Counted from the stretch's first letter, positions 53,598 through 63,259 are shown. The stretch is DNA of 64,000 bases from Pseudomonadota bacterium (GCA_018241225.1 JAFEEG010000015.1:1-64000), one strand, 5' to 3'. The notes: generated from the sequence alone by a model not told the origin. A program made the numbers and translations.

Positions 53598-56500
53598 TCA
53601 GCCCAGCAGTTCGAGCAACCTGTCGTCCTGCGCCCTGTTCGCGTTGACCGCGTGATCGAGTTGCGCCGCAAAACTCGGCACGACCCGTTGGGCGGTGGGA
53701 CCTGACCTGGCACCTGCCGACTTGCCGACTCCTTGCGGCGCAAGCTCGCGCATCTGCCCCGAATCGAGGTCGATCTCGATGATGTGCTGCCTGGCCGGTC
53801 CGTGGCGCGGCTCGGTGCGGACCCTGAGGTGAAGCGTTGCGGCGCCACCCGCCGGCCGCTCGATCACGACCAGGCCACGACCATCGGACTTGACCCACTC
53901 GGGCAATGGCCGGCCATCGGCCAGCGTCACAAGCACCGGCCCGGAATTGGCACTGCCCATCGTCACCCAGGTCTGGGCGCCGCGCTGCACCAGCTCGAGC
54001 TGGATATGGCTGTCACCGCCCAGTTGCAGGGAGGCGTTTCGTTCAGGCGTCGCGTCTGCATGCCCCAGCAAGCCCGGCAGCAGTACCCACGCCCTTGGCG
54101 GTGGGCTCTGGTCGCGCTCTGGAAGATCGACGCCGCGAAGCGAATCCACCTTGTTGACCGCGTGATCGACGATGCCACTGACCTCGCTGGCGCCAGTGAT
54201 GCCGTTCAGCGATGCAATGCCATTGACCGCCTGCAGCACCACGCCATCCATGCTTTGCAGCTCGGGCGTGCCGTCGAGCGACCCCGCGCCGTTGACCGCC
54301 CTGATGACGGCGGGCACCACGTACAGCCCGCGCTCGCCCTCGGCCCTGTACGAATCCCCCCAATGCTCGCGATAGGGATCGGGTGAATAGCTTGCGGGGT
54401 CCTTGTAGAAATCGGTGGTCCCCGCAAGCACCTGGACGGCCGCTGTTTCGAAGACGCCGCCGGCGCTGACGGTGTAGGTGAAGCCGATCGATCCATCGAA
54501 ATCGGACGCCGGCGTGAAGCGCAGCGTGCCATCGGCCTGCAGAGTCACCGTGCCATGGGCCACCTCTACCGTATCGCCCACGGCGATGGACTGCCCGTTC
54601 ACGGCCGTGATGGTGCGACCGGCGTCTTCGAAGCTGTCGTTGTCCAGCACGCGAATGATGGTCGACGCACCGGGCGGCGCCGAGACCACGTCGTCCACGA
54701 TGTCTGCCACCGGAGTGACCGTCATGTTCACAAGAGCCGGAACCTCGGCGCCGTGGCCATCGCCGACGGTGATGACGAAGCTGTCTTCTCCGTTGTAGTC
54801 GGGGTCGGGTGTGTAGGTGTATCTGCCGGTCTGGGGGTCCACGGTCACCGCGCCGTGGCGAGGGCCCGATTGCAGCGTGTAGCTCAGGATGTCGCCGTCC
54901 GGGTCGCTTGCGCCGATCCGGCCGTGGAACGTGGTGTCTTCCGAGGTGCTGGCCTTGTAGTCACCGGTGGACGGATCGAAGGTCTGGCCCGGAGGTTCCG
55001 GGTCGCCAGGGGTGCCCGGGTTGCTTGGATCGGCTGGGTCCTGGGTGATCGGCGGATCATTGGCTGGAATGACATTGACGTTCACCGTGGCCGTCTCGGT
55101 CACGCTGCCTGCGCTGACGGTATAGGTGGCCGACCCGTTGAAGTCTGCCGCAGGCTGGAAGAACACGCGCGCGGTGCTGGTGCGCGACAGGAGCAAGGCC
55201 GACGTGTCCGACACGGCGCCCAACTGTGCCCAAGTGGCACCGTTGTCGACGGAGAACCACCAGTTGCCGTTGGCCGTGTCCGCGCCCACGATGGCAATGC
55301 CACCGACCGCGCCGGCATCCGCGTCCGTGATAGTGCCGGCGAAGGTGGTCACCGATGTGCCGACCGCCCCGACGGGCGCGGCGGCCGGCACCGACGCATT
55401 CAGGTCTTCTGAAATGGCGCTGAGGTTGCGTGTGCCCGTGCCCAGTACCGGCGCGTCGTTGACCGCGATGACCGTCACTGCCACCGTGTCGGTACCGCTC
55501 GAGAATGCCGAGGTACCGCCGTTGGTCGCCGTGCTGGACAGCGCACCGTTGGCAACGCCGTTGGTCTGGTCCCAGGCCCGAAAGGTCAGCGCATTGCCGG
55601 CATCGCCGTTGAAACCCGACCTGGGCTGGAAGTACACGCGGGTCTGGCCATCGGCTGCCAGCAGCCTGGCGCTGGTGTTGCTGACCGTGCCCATGGATTG
55701 CCACGTCGCGCCGTTGTCCAGGCTGAACCACCAGCTGCCGTTGGTGGTCACGGTTGCCGTCACGGCAACGCCCTTGGAAGCGCCCGCGTCCACATCGCTC
55801 ACGCCGCCGACAAGACTGCTCACGAGGCTGCCCACCGCACCCACCGGAGCGCCTGCCACGTCTTCCACGCTCATGGTGAGCACGGTGTCGGCCAGCACGG
55901 GCGCGTCGTTGACTGCCTGCACGCTGATGTTGCTCGTTGCCGACTGCGAATCCTGCACCCCGTCATTGACCGTGACGGTCAGGCTGCGCGGTGCGGTGCC
56001 CGGCGATTCGGAGCTGCTGGAAAAGCTCACGGCGCGAATGGCCGTCGCATAGTCGGCTGCCGTGGCGCTGCCGCTCAGGCGCACGAAGATCTGGCCCGGC
56101 ACCGAGGTCTTGTCGATCGAGGACGTGATGCCCGTGGGCAGCGTACCCACCGCCAGCGTGTCGCCCGCGCTGGCGTTGGTCAGCGCAATGGTTGCCGACT
56201 GCAGATTGCCGGAGGCGCCCCGGATGCTGTCCGCGCTGCCGGCAATGGCCCTGGCGCTGCCGTTTTCGGTGTACGTGCCGGCAAAGCTCGTGCCCGCGAC
56301 ACTGTCGACTTCCTTGAGCACCGACACGGAGCCGAAGGAAATCGGATTGCCGTTGTTGTTGGTGGCGACGTACTCGAACTTCAGGTCGCCAGACGAAGCC
56401 ACGTCGGACGGCAGGTTCAACGTCATCGTCGGGAAATCGCCCTTGGTGAGCGAAGCCCGGCTGCCGCTGGCGCCGTTCAGGTACTCGATGGCGGCGCTGG

Positions 56501-57251
56501 TGGCCCCGTTGGCGCGCGTGAGGATGCGCATGTAGATCACGCCGTTGACCGAGACTTGCAAGGTCGCGGCGGCGTCCGGCTGACCGGCCGGCGGCGAGGT
56601 CCACCCCGCAAAGAACTGCACGCGGGCTGCATCGGCGCCCGCCACGCCCTGCCCCCAATCGGAGATCGAGCTTTGGGTCAGCGTTGCGGACGGCGTGCCG
56701 ACGAACCTGTAGGTGCTGTTGCCGGTGGCTCCCCCACCCGAGCCCAAGGTGCCCCCGGCCGTCCAGCCTGTTGCATTGGGCGATGACGATCCACCGAAGC
56801 TGCCGTTGGTGACCCGCTCGGTCATCGTGGAGCCGGAGTTCAGGTCGACCACCGTCCGGCTGGCCGTGCTGACATCGGCCTGCGCCTGGACCAGCATCGG
56901 CAAAGGCACGCTTGCGTCGTCGCTGGCCGTGCGTGCCACGGCAATTGGCTGCGACTGCAGATTCACCGCCGTCGACGTGTCGACCGAGCGGGCCGGCTCG
57001 ACGGAAGGCTTCACCGTCTCGAGCGCGGCCATCAGTACCTCGTGGCTTGCCGCCGTGTGGGCATCGCCCGCCGGGGCGCCGGTTGCTGCTGGCTGGGCGA
57101 CTTCCTGCAGCGTCTGCGCCGCGGCTGCGTCGAGCAGCACGCGCGGCTCCAGGGCCTGCAGGCGCAGTGCGCTTGCCTGCACGGCAGCCCCGCGCGGCCC
57201 GCGTTGCTTCTTCTTGCCGCCACCACTCTTGGATTGAAGCAGACGGAACAT
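53598..57251 (-). CDS. Large LEPR-XLL adhesin with cadherin-like repeats
   Basis: The product is 1217 residues. The N-terminus is basic (MFRLLQSKSGGGKKKQRGPR) with LEPRVLL at 34-40, the mark of the LEPR-XLL domain found at the start of large secreted repeat proteins; no ordinary signal peptide is seen. The middle has at least four cadherin/Ig-like repeats with recurring NDAPVL boundaries, WWFSLDNGATWQ and tandem-95-type PDPDYNGEDSF and FTPASDFDG. Residues about 985-1035 hold a short AVNGxxSLxG repeat. GGGAG precedes the ATG. It is the last gene of the secretion operon and the presumed cargo. Confidence 0.85.
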   Translation of the reverse strand: MFRLLQSKSGGGKKKQRGPRGAAVQASALRLQALEPRVLLDAAAAQTLQEVAQPAATGAPAGDAHTAASHEVLMAALETVKPSVEPARSVDTSTAVNLQSQPIAVARTASDDASVPLPMLVQAQADVSTASRTVVDLNSGSTMTERVTNGSFGGSSSPNATGWTAGGTLGSGGGATGNSTYRFVGTPSATLTQSSISDWGQGVAGADAARVQFFAGWTSPPAGQPDAAATLQVSVNGVIYMRILTRANGATSAAIEYLNGASGSRASLTKGDFPTMTLNLPSDVASSGDLKFEYVATNNNGNPISFGSVSVLKEVDSVAGTSFAGTYTENGSARAIAGSADSIRGASGNLQSATIALTNASAGDTLAVGTLPTGITSSIDKTSVPGQIFVRLSGSATAADYATAIRAVSFSSSSESPGTAPRSLTVTVNDGVQDSQSATSNISVQAVNDAPVLADTVLTMSVEDVAGAPVGAVGSLVSSLVGGVSDVDAGASKGVAVTATVTTNGSWWFSLDNGATWQSMGTVSNTSARLLAADGQTRVYFQPRSGFNGDAGNALTFRAWDQTNGVANGALSSTATNGGTSAFSSGTDTVAVTVIAVNDAPVLGTGTRNLSAISEDLNASVPAAAPVGAVGTSVTTFAGTITDADAGAVGGIAIVGADTANGNWWFSVDNGATWAQLGAVSDTSALLLSRTSTARVFFQPAADFNGSATYTVSAGSVTETATVNVNVIPANDPPITQDPADPSNPGTPGDPEPPGQTFDPSTGDYKASTSEDTTFHGRIGASDPDGDILSYTLQSGPRHGAVTVDPQTGRYTYTPDPDYNGEDSFVITVGDGHGAEVPALVNMTVTPVADIVDDVVSAPPGASTIIRVLDNDSFEDAGRTITAVNGQSIAVGDTVEVAHGTVTLQADGTLRFTPASDFDGSIGFTYTVSAGGVFETAAVQVLAGTTDFYKDPASYSPDPYREHWGDSYRAEGERGLYVVPAVIRAVNGAGSLDGTPELQSMDGVVLQAVNGIASLNGITGASEVSGIVDHAVNKVDSLRGVDLPERDQSPPPRAWVLLPGLLGHADATPERNASLQLGGDSHIQLELVQRGAQTWVTMGSANSGPVLVTLADGRPLPEWVKSDGRGLVVIERPAGGAATLHLRVRTEPRHGPARQHIIEIDLDSGQMRELAPQGVGKSAGARSGPTAQRVVPSFAAQLDHAVNANRAQDDRLLELLG

Positions 57252-57286
57252 ATGGAAGACTCCCTATTTCTGTAAAGCAAAAAGCG

Positions 57287-59452
57287 TCATGCGCCCGCCT
57301 CGCGCACCAGCACATGCGCGACGCGGCGAAGGAAAAGCGCGGCCAGGCTCCGTGCCCGGCCCCTGACCTGCATCTCGCCCCGGATCTCGGTCAGGGGCGC
57401 CGGCATGGCCGCGCCGTCGTGCGTGCGGGCCACCACCTCGAACACCGCCTGCTCCGGCAGCGGCTTGCCCTCTTTCAGCAGCGCCGGCACGGTCCCGCCG
57501 AGCGCGGAGGCGAGCATCCAGATGTCGAGCCTTTCGACGGCGGCAGCACCGACACGGGTCACGTCGATGGGCCACGGGCTCTTCAGCCGCATCTCGTCCA
57601 CGAAGAGGCCCTCGTCACCGGCCTGGATGCGACGGACATCCTGTGCATCCAGGTAGCCCCGCACCTCGAATGCGCCTGGCTGCACGACCAGCGCCAGGCG
57701 GGTCTTGTCGCCTATCCAGCGGCCTGGCGAGAGTTCGGGCGCCAGCTCGGCCACGATGCCGTCCAGGGGCGCGCGAACAAGCAGGCGCGTACGCTCGCGC
57801 TCCAGGCCCGCGATGCGGTCGCGCTCCAGGTGCAGTTCGCGCTCCAGCACCAGGCTCTGGTCGAGGTCGCGCTCGTCCGAGGCCCGGCGGCCGATCCGCT
57901 CCTGCAGAAGTTGTTCGCGCTCCTGCGCGGCGCGCAGGTCCTGTTCGATGGCCGGGGCACTCAGTGCCAGCAGCACCTGGCCTGCGCGCACAGGGTCGCC
58001 GGCACGCACGCGCACGGATTCGATCTGGGCGGGGCGCGGCGCAAACGCCGGAGCCTGCCGGGCCGCGCTCAGCACGGCCGGGATGCGCACCGTGTACGGC
58101 AATGGCACGGCCGCCACGCCGCCAAGACCCAGCAAGATCAGCAAGGTCCGGCGCACGCTCGCCGCAGCCGCATCCGAACGGCGCGCCAGCCACACCTTGA
58201 ACTCGCGCCACGCAGGCAGCACCACGAACCAGCCGATCTCAACCAGGAACAGGAAGATGCCCAGCAGCTTGAAGAAGTAGTGATAGACCAGCAGCGCAAT
58301 GCCCAGGAAAAGGAAGAAGCGATAGACCCAGGTGGCGTAGGAAAAGCCGATCAGCAGCCACTGGTGCCGACCCTGGGCGGGCTCGGGTTTCTTGTCGCCA
58401 AAGCCGAAGAGCAGCTCACGCAGCCACCAGCGCCCCATGGCAAAGGCGCGCTCCTGCAGGTTGGGCACGCCGATCAGGTCGCTGAACAGGTAGTAGCCGT
58501 CGAAGCGCATCAGCGGATTGAGGTTGACCGCCAGGCTCAAGACCCAGCCGGTGGTGGCCAGGGCAAAGGCTGCGTGCCGCATGGCACCGTCCGGCAGGAA
58601 GACCCAGGCCAGCGTGGCGACCACGGCCACCAGCAGTTCCACCAGCATGCCGGCAGCATCGATGAGCACGCGCTGCCCGCGACTGGACAGGCGCCAGGCA
58701 TCGGTGGTGTCGGTGTAGAGAATGGGCGTCATCACCACGAAGGCCACGCCCATCGTGGTAACGCGCGAGCCAAAGCGCACTGCCGCAAAGCCGTGCCCGA
58801 GTTCGTGCAGCGTCTTGGTCAGGGCCAGGCTGGCACCAATGGTCAAGACACCCGCCACCGAGAACATGTCGGGGAAGGTGTGGACGAAGCGCTCCCATTG
58901 GCGCGATACGAGGTAGAGGGCGAACAGGCCCAGCACGGCAGCTGCCACCCAGAACGCGGGGTGGAACATCACCGCCGCAACGCCCTGGGCGCGCCGCAGG
59001 AAGGCATCGGGGCGCGCCAGCGGTACCTTGAAGAAAAGGTAGCCATGCAGCAGGCGGCTGGACCACGAATGGCGCTGCGCGTCCGGCTGCCGTCGTACGC
59101 GGGCGAAGGTCTGCTGAGGCTGCGGCCTGACAAGTTCATGTCGCTGCACAAACTCGATGAGTTCGGCAACCTGCGCGTCTTCGAGCAGGCGGCCGGTGGC
59201 ATTGGCCACGGCCTTACGCATGGCCCCCACGGTTCCCTCGCCCCAGCGGGCCAGCATGTGCACCGCATCGTCGTCCACGGCGAAGAAGCGCTGCGCGAGC
59301 GGATCGTGAATGCGCCAGCCAGGCCCCGCCAGGGCACCACCCCCTGCCCCACCCTCGATCAGGCGCAGGTCTTGCCGCAATTCAGGCAAGGCGAGCTCGT
59401 CAAAGTGCGGCGCCTCCTGGTCAGGCATGTCCGCAACGGCCCCGGCGCTCAT
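57287..59452 (-). CDS. PqqD-like / M50 peptidase / HlyD adaptor fusion
   Basis: The product is 721 residues with three parts. Residues about 45-110 resemble a PqqD-like peptide-binding domain (GWRIHDPLAQRFFAVDDDAVHML). About 155-470 is a multi-helix membrane part with the zinc motif HELGH at 216-220 and NPLMRFDGY at 312-320, the two M50 (site-2 protease) motifs. About 480-721 is a HlyD-type adaptor with a long coiled coil and lipoyl halves. Such fusions accompany export of peptides or large proteins. It starts 3 bases after the previous adaptor and ends 35 bases before the adhesin start. Confidence 0.88.
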   Translation of the reverse strand: MSAGAVADMPDQEAPHFDELALPELRQDLRLIEGGAGGGALAGPGWRIHDPLAQRFFAVDDDAVHMLARWGEGTVGAMRKAVANATGRLLEDAQVAELIEFVQRHELVRPQPQQTFARVRRQPDAQRHSWSSRLLHGYLFFKVPLARPDAFLRRAQGVAAVMFHPAFWVAAAVLGLFALYLVSRQWERFVHTFPDMFSVAGVLTIGASLALTKTLHELGHGFAAVRFGSRVTTMGVAFVVMTPILYTDTTDAWRLSSRGQRVLIDAAGMLVELLVAVVATLAWVFLPDGAMRHAAFALATTGWVLSLAVNLNPLMRFDGYYLFSDLIGVPNLQERAFAMGRWWLRELLFGFGDKKPEPAQGRHQWLLIGFSYATWVYRFFLFLGIALLVYHYFFKLLGIFLFLVEIGWFVVLPAWREFKVWLARRSDAAAASVRRTLLILLGLGGVAAVPLPYTVRIPAVLSAARQAPAFAPRPAQIESVRVRAGDPVRAGQVLLALSAPAIEQDLRAAQEREQLLQERIGRRASDERDLDQSLVLERELHLERDRIAGLERERTRLLVRAPLDGIVAELAPELSPGRWIGDKTRLALVVQPGAFEVRGYLDAQDVRRIQAGDEGLFVDEMRLKSPWPIDVTRVGAAAVERLDIWMLASALGGTVPALLKEGKPLPEQAVFEVVARTHDGAAMPAPLTEIRGEMQVRGRARSLAALFLRRVAHVLVREAGA

Positions 59453-59455
59453 GGG

Positions 59456-60886
59456 TCAGATTCCCGTCCACTGCCGCGCGGCGGTGATCGGCCGGCGCAG
59501 CAGGTAGTACAAGAGCGACACCCGCTCGCCATACACCCGGGCCGTGCCCCGCAAGCCCAGGCGCTCGGGCGGCGCTTCGGCGCGCGCCGTGACGGTAAAG
59601 CTGGCCACGCCCGCGGCATCGGCTTCGGCCTTGTAGGCGCTGCGCACCACATGTGCCTCGATCGGCTCCAGCGGCGAGGCGTCCAGGAAGATCCTGACCC
59701 GTGCGTTGTCGACCAGGTTGACGGCATCTGCCACCGCCATCTTCACTTGGTACTCGACCCGCTTCGGGTCGGCCACACGCATGATGGCCTCGCCCACCGC
59801 CACCGGGCGGCCGATCCAGTCGCGTGGGTCGCCGTACAGCGCCACACCGGGCTGGCGTGCCCGGATGATGGTCTTGTCGAGCATGGCGGCCGCGTAGTCA
59901 CGCTCGGCCACGGCGACTTTCTCCTCGGTCTGGGCAATCGCCAGTTCGCGCTTGGCACTGGGGTCGTCGACGGACGCCTGTTGCAGGCGCAGCATCTTGG
60001 CGCGCGCCACTTCCACCTTCTGGTCGGCCACGTCGAAGTCGCTCCTGAGCGTGGTGTCTACCAGTTGCACCAGGGGGGTGTGCGCCTCGACCTGCGCGCC
60101 AGGCGCCACCAGCAATCGCTCCACCACGCCGGGCACCGGAGAGGCAACCACGAAGGGATCCTGCGGCGTGACTTCAACCGGCGCCAGCGTGGTGAGCGGC
60201 ACGCGCACGATGGCGGCCAGTGCGACAAGGCCAAGAGCCCCGATGCCCAGTCGCCGGCGGTGGCGACTCCACGGCGCGGGCGGCCTCGCCCGGCCTTCGA
60301 TGGCACTCAGGCCGTGCGCGTACGCGGCGCCGAGTCGCTCGGCCAGCCGCTCGTGCGCCTCTTCCCACGGGGTGTCGCGGGCGAGCAGCCAGCCGGCCCT
60401 GGGCGCGCAAGCGCCGTCGATCAGCGGCACCCACATCATGTGGCGCATCGCGGCCTCGGCGGTGCAGGGATCTTCCGGGGCGGCGTGCTCAGGCAGATCG
60501 AACAGGCGCAGCGACGTCGACGCCTGCGGATCGCCCTTGCGCAGGCGCGCCACGATGTTCTCGTACCAGCGCACCATTGGCGCGTCCCGGTTGATGCTGA
60601 CCAGGCCCGCACCGGCGACCGCCCGCCACGCCGCATCGGCCATTGGCGGCGCCTCGAACACGAGGGCCTGGCCGGCGGGAAGCAGCACCGAGGGTTCGTT
60701 GACGAGGTGATGCCACAGCGCCTCCCGGGTCGCGCAGCGGCGAAGCTCGCCTTCGATGCGGATCAGGCTCGCACCGCCGCCATCGGTCGGCCATGGGCCC
60801 TGGCGCACGGCGCCATGGGCTTGCCCGGGCTGCTGCGACGCTGACGCGGCCTGCTCGACCTTGAATGCGGCGCCGCGAGGTGTCAT
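59456..60886 (-). CDS. HlyD-type membrane fusion protein with soluble N-terminal domain
   Basis: The product is about 476 residues. The first about 200 residues are soluble and could be GAF-like (HHLVNEPSVLLPAGQALVFEAPP, AMRHMMWVPLIDG). One membrane helix follows (LGIGALGLVALAAIVRVPL). The rest is a HlyD adaptor with lipoyl halves (VEVTPQDPFVVASPVPGVVERLL) and a coiled coil. I use the ATG at 60886 because GAGGGGG sits 8 bases upstream; a second ATG 6 bases earlier is too close to it. The N-terminal domain suggests that export is gated by a cytoplasmic signal. Confidence 0.82.
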   Translation of the reverse strand: MTPRGAAFKVEQAASASQQPGQAHGAVRQGPWPTDGGGASLIRIEGELRRCATREALWHHLVNEPSVLLPAGQALVFEAPPMADAAWRAVAGAGLVSINRDAPMVRWYENIVARLRKGDPQASTSLRLFDLPEHAAPEDPCTAEAAMRHMMWVPLIDGACAPRAGWLLARDTPWEEAHERLAERLGAAYAHGLSAIEGRARPPAPWSRHRRRLGIGALGLVALAAIVRVPLTTLAPVEVTPQDPFVVASPVPGVVERLLVAPGAQVEAHTPLVQLVDTTLRSDFDVADQKVEVARAKMLRLQQASVDDPSAKRELAIAQTEEKVAVAERDYAAAMLDKTIIRARQPGVALYGDPRDWIGRPVAVGEAIMRVADPKRVEYQVKMAVADAVNLVDNARVRIFLDASPLEPIEAHVVRSAYKAEADAAGVASFTVTARAEAPPERLGLRGTARVYGERVSLLYYLLRRPITAARQWTGI

Positions 60887-60899
60887 GGCCATGGCCCCC

Positions 60900-61706
60900 T
60901 CAGTTGGGCTTGCGCGTGGCACTTGGCGCGCCGTCCAGTACCGCGCGTCCGCTCATGCCCGCCAGCACCGACGCCGGTGCCTTCTGCACCGTGGCCACCA
61001 CCTTCACCGTCTGGCTGACCGCGTCCACCGCACCCGAGATGAGCAGCACCTTGGCGCGCAGCGTGTCGCCCGTTTCGTCCACGGTGAAGCTCAGCTCCGA
61101 GCCTCGCTGCAGCCAGGAGAGCCACTTGGACGGCACCACCATGTGCAGCTCCAGCGGGCCGTCGCTCACGATCTTCAGGAGTTTCTCGTTGGGCGGCGGC
61201 GTCTCGTTGACCCGCGCCATCGTCTCGACCACGCTGCCGGAAAACGGGGCCACCACATTGCAGCCGGACATGCGCTGCGCCAGGGCCTCGGCCTGCGCGC
61301 GACGCTCCTTTTCCTTGAGGCGCGCAATGTCGGCGTCGGCCTTGCCGGTGGCATCCATGAGCAGCAGCTCGGACTGCACCTGCGCATTGCGAGCCTCGAC
61401 TGCGGCGCCCGCACGCGCAGCCTTCAGCTCGGACGCATAGCGCGCGCAATCGAAGGCCACCAGCACGGCGCCCTTGTCGAAATGCTGCCCCTCGCGAAAA
61501 GGCACGCGCAGGATGCGTTCGGAAATGTTCGACGACAACACCGCCTCGTGCTGTGCCCGCAGTACGCCCCGTGCAGCGCCGGCCTGGGTCCCGTCCGCCG
61601 CGGCGCCCCATGCCTGCACGCCGGCCGCCGCGCACATCGCGGGCAGCGACAAGGCGCAAAACCAGCGCCGGGCGGCCGTGCGGCGATGGGCGCGGTGCGC
61701 TTGCAT
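60900..61706 (-). CDS. Periplasmic adaptor subunit (RND/HlyD type)
   Basis: The product is 268 residues with a Sec signal (ARRWFCALSLPAMCAAAGVQAWG). The mature protein is a short adaptor: LSSNISERILRVPFREGQHFDKGAVLVAFD is the first lipoyl half, followed by a short coiled coil, VVAPFSGSVVETMARV as the second half and a beta barrel. It lacks a membrane helix, unlike its two neighbours. It starts within the TolC stop codon (TGATG). Confidence 0.87.
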   Translation of the reverse strand: MQAHRAHRRTAARRWFCALSLPAMCAAAGVQAWGAAADGTQAGAARGVLRAQHEAVLSSNISERILRVPFREGQHFDKGAVLVAFDCARYASELKAARAGAAVEARNAQVQSELLLMDATGKADADIARLKEKERRAQAEALAQRMSGCNVVAPFSGSVVETMARVNETPPPNEKLLKIVSDGPLELHMVVPSKWLSWLQRGSELSFTVDETGDTLRAKVLLISGAVDAVSQTVKVVATVQKAPASVLAGMSGRAVLDGAPSATRKPN

Positions 61707-63259
61707 CAGCGCGATCCGCCCAGCGCAACCGCGTCTTGCCGCTTGGCCCACATGGCGCGCAGCTTGCCGGCCAATTCGGCCACTGGCTCGGTGGTGCTCA
61801 TGCTGGCATCGACCGGGTCGATTCCCAGCGAGGCATAGACATTGGCATAGGCGTTCTGCAGGTCCGCCAGCGCCAGGTCGTGGCGCACCTGGGACGCCAG
61901 GGAGTTCATCTGCTCGCGAATCTGCGTCTGGCGGCTGAGCTTGTCGGCCTTGAAGCCCGCATCGACCTGGCGGCTGATGCGGTCCTGTACCTCGTCGAAG
62001 CGCTTGGCGGTGTTCAGCTCGTCAAGCCGCAGCGCATAGCGGGCCCGGCTGACCTCCACCTGCGTGGCCACGGCGGTCGTCAGCGCCAGCTGGCGCTGGT
62101 CGAGCAGCTGGCCCTGGGCCTTGACGCGGTCCAGGTCGGCCGGAAGACGGAAGACGTTCAACACGTTCCAGCTGGCCACCGCGCCCCAGCCCAGCCAGTC
62201 CTTGTTGTAGAGGAAATCGTTGCTGCTGGCGTTGGCACCGGCAAACAGGCGCAGGCTGGGCAGCGCCCGCAGATACGCGGCCGTGCTTTCCTGGCCGTTG
62301 CTGCGCAGCTGGTAGGCCACCTCGCGCAATTCGGGCCGGTTCTCGATGGCCACCTTCAGCAACGCCAGGTTGTCGTCGCTCGACAGGCCCGGAAACTCCA
62401 GCGGCTGCCACGCCATCGATTGGGTTGGCAGCGCAATCGTGTACTGCGCGTTGGGCTGCAGGTTCATCAGGGCGGCCAGCTGCTGCTTGGCCACGCCCAG
62501 CTCCCGCCCCAGGGACTGCACGTCGCGCCGGATGGACAGCAGTTCACGCTGATAGCCCAGGGGCGCGAGCGGTGCGGTAAGCCCGGCCTTTTCCTGCCGC
62601 TCGGCCTGCGCCAGCGCGGTCTGCGTGCTGCCCTCCAGCTCCTTGATGCGCCCCATGAGCCGCTCGGCGCTGGCGGCGCGCCAATAGGCGGTTCGAACGT
62701 CTTCGATCAGGCGGTTGATGACCTTGCGCTTGCGCTCTTCTGCAATGCCCACTTCGTCGGCGGCCTGCTTGGCGCGCACGTAGGACAAGCCGAAATCGAG
62801 CACGTCCCAGCTGAGCGAAAGATTGCGATTGAGCACGTCCTTCTCGGACGAGGTGGACGGCTCCAGCGAGGTATTGCCCGTGAGCAGCGACTTGCTGACG
62901 CCGCCCGAATAGTTGTCGCGACCGTTGTAGTCGAAGCTGGCCACCAGCTTGGGCAGCATGTCGTAGCGCTTGAGGTCCAGGTCGCGCTGGGCCAGCGCCA
63001 GGTTCATGAGTTCCACCCGGCCGTCGAGGTTGTACTTGATGGCCCGCGCCATGGCCTCGTACAGGTCGATGGGGCCTGCGATGGGCTCCTGGTCTGCATT
63101 GACGCGCGCCAGGAGGTCGTTGGCGCGCTTTTCATTTTCGCCTGCCTCGAAAGGCTGGGGCTGAACCGCACAGCCGGCCAGCAGCAACACCAACAAGGTG
63201 CCTTGCGTCTTGCGAGCAATGCTCGTCATTTTTTTTCGTTCGAGATCTGTTTTTTTCAT
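61706..63259 (-). CDS. TolC-family outer-membrane channel
   Basis: The product is up to 517 residues. A lipobox-like LLLAGC follows a hydrophobic signal, so it is probably a lipoprotein like OprM. Two TolC repeats are visible (AMARAIKYNLDGRVELMNLALAQRDL, and later VATQVEVSRARYALRLDELN). It should form the outer-membrane tunnel of the operon's exporter. Start choice is open: ATG at 63259 or ATG at 63229. The second is directly preceded by a run of eight A, and neither has a clear ribosome site. Confidence 0.88.
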   Translation of the reverse strand: MKKTDLERKKMTSIARKTQGTLLVLLLAGCAVQPQPFEAGENEKRANDLLARVNADQEPIAGPIDLYEAMARAIKYNLDGRVELMNLALAQRDLDLKRYDMLPKLVASFDYNGRDNYSGGVSKSLLTGNTSLEPSTSSEKDVLNRNLSLSWDVLDFGLSYVRAKQAADEVGIAEERKRKVINRLIEDVRTAYWRAASAERLMGRIKELEGSTQTALAQAERQEKAGLTAPLAPLGYQRELLSIRRDVQSLGRELGVAKQQLAALMNLQPNAQYTIALPTQSMAWQPLEFPGLSSDDNLALLKVAIENRPELREVAYQLRSNGQESTAAYLRALPSLRLFAGANASSNDFLYNKDWLGWGAVASWNVLNVFRLPADLDRVKAQGQLLDQRQLALTTAVATQVEVSRARYALRLDELNTAKRFDEVQDRISRQVDAGFKADKLSRQTQIREQMNSLASQVRHDLALADLQNAYANVYASLGIDPVDASMSTTEPVAELAGKLRAMWAKRQDAVALGGSR

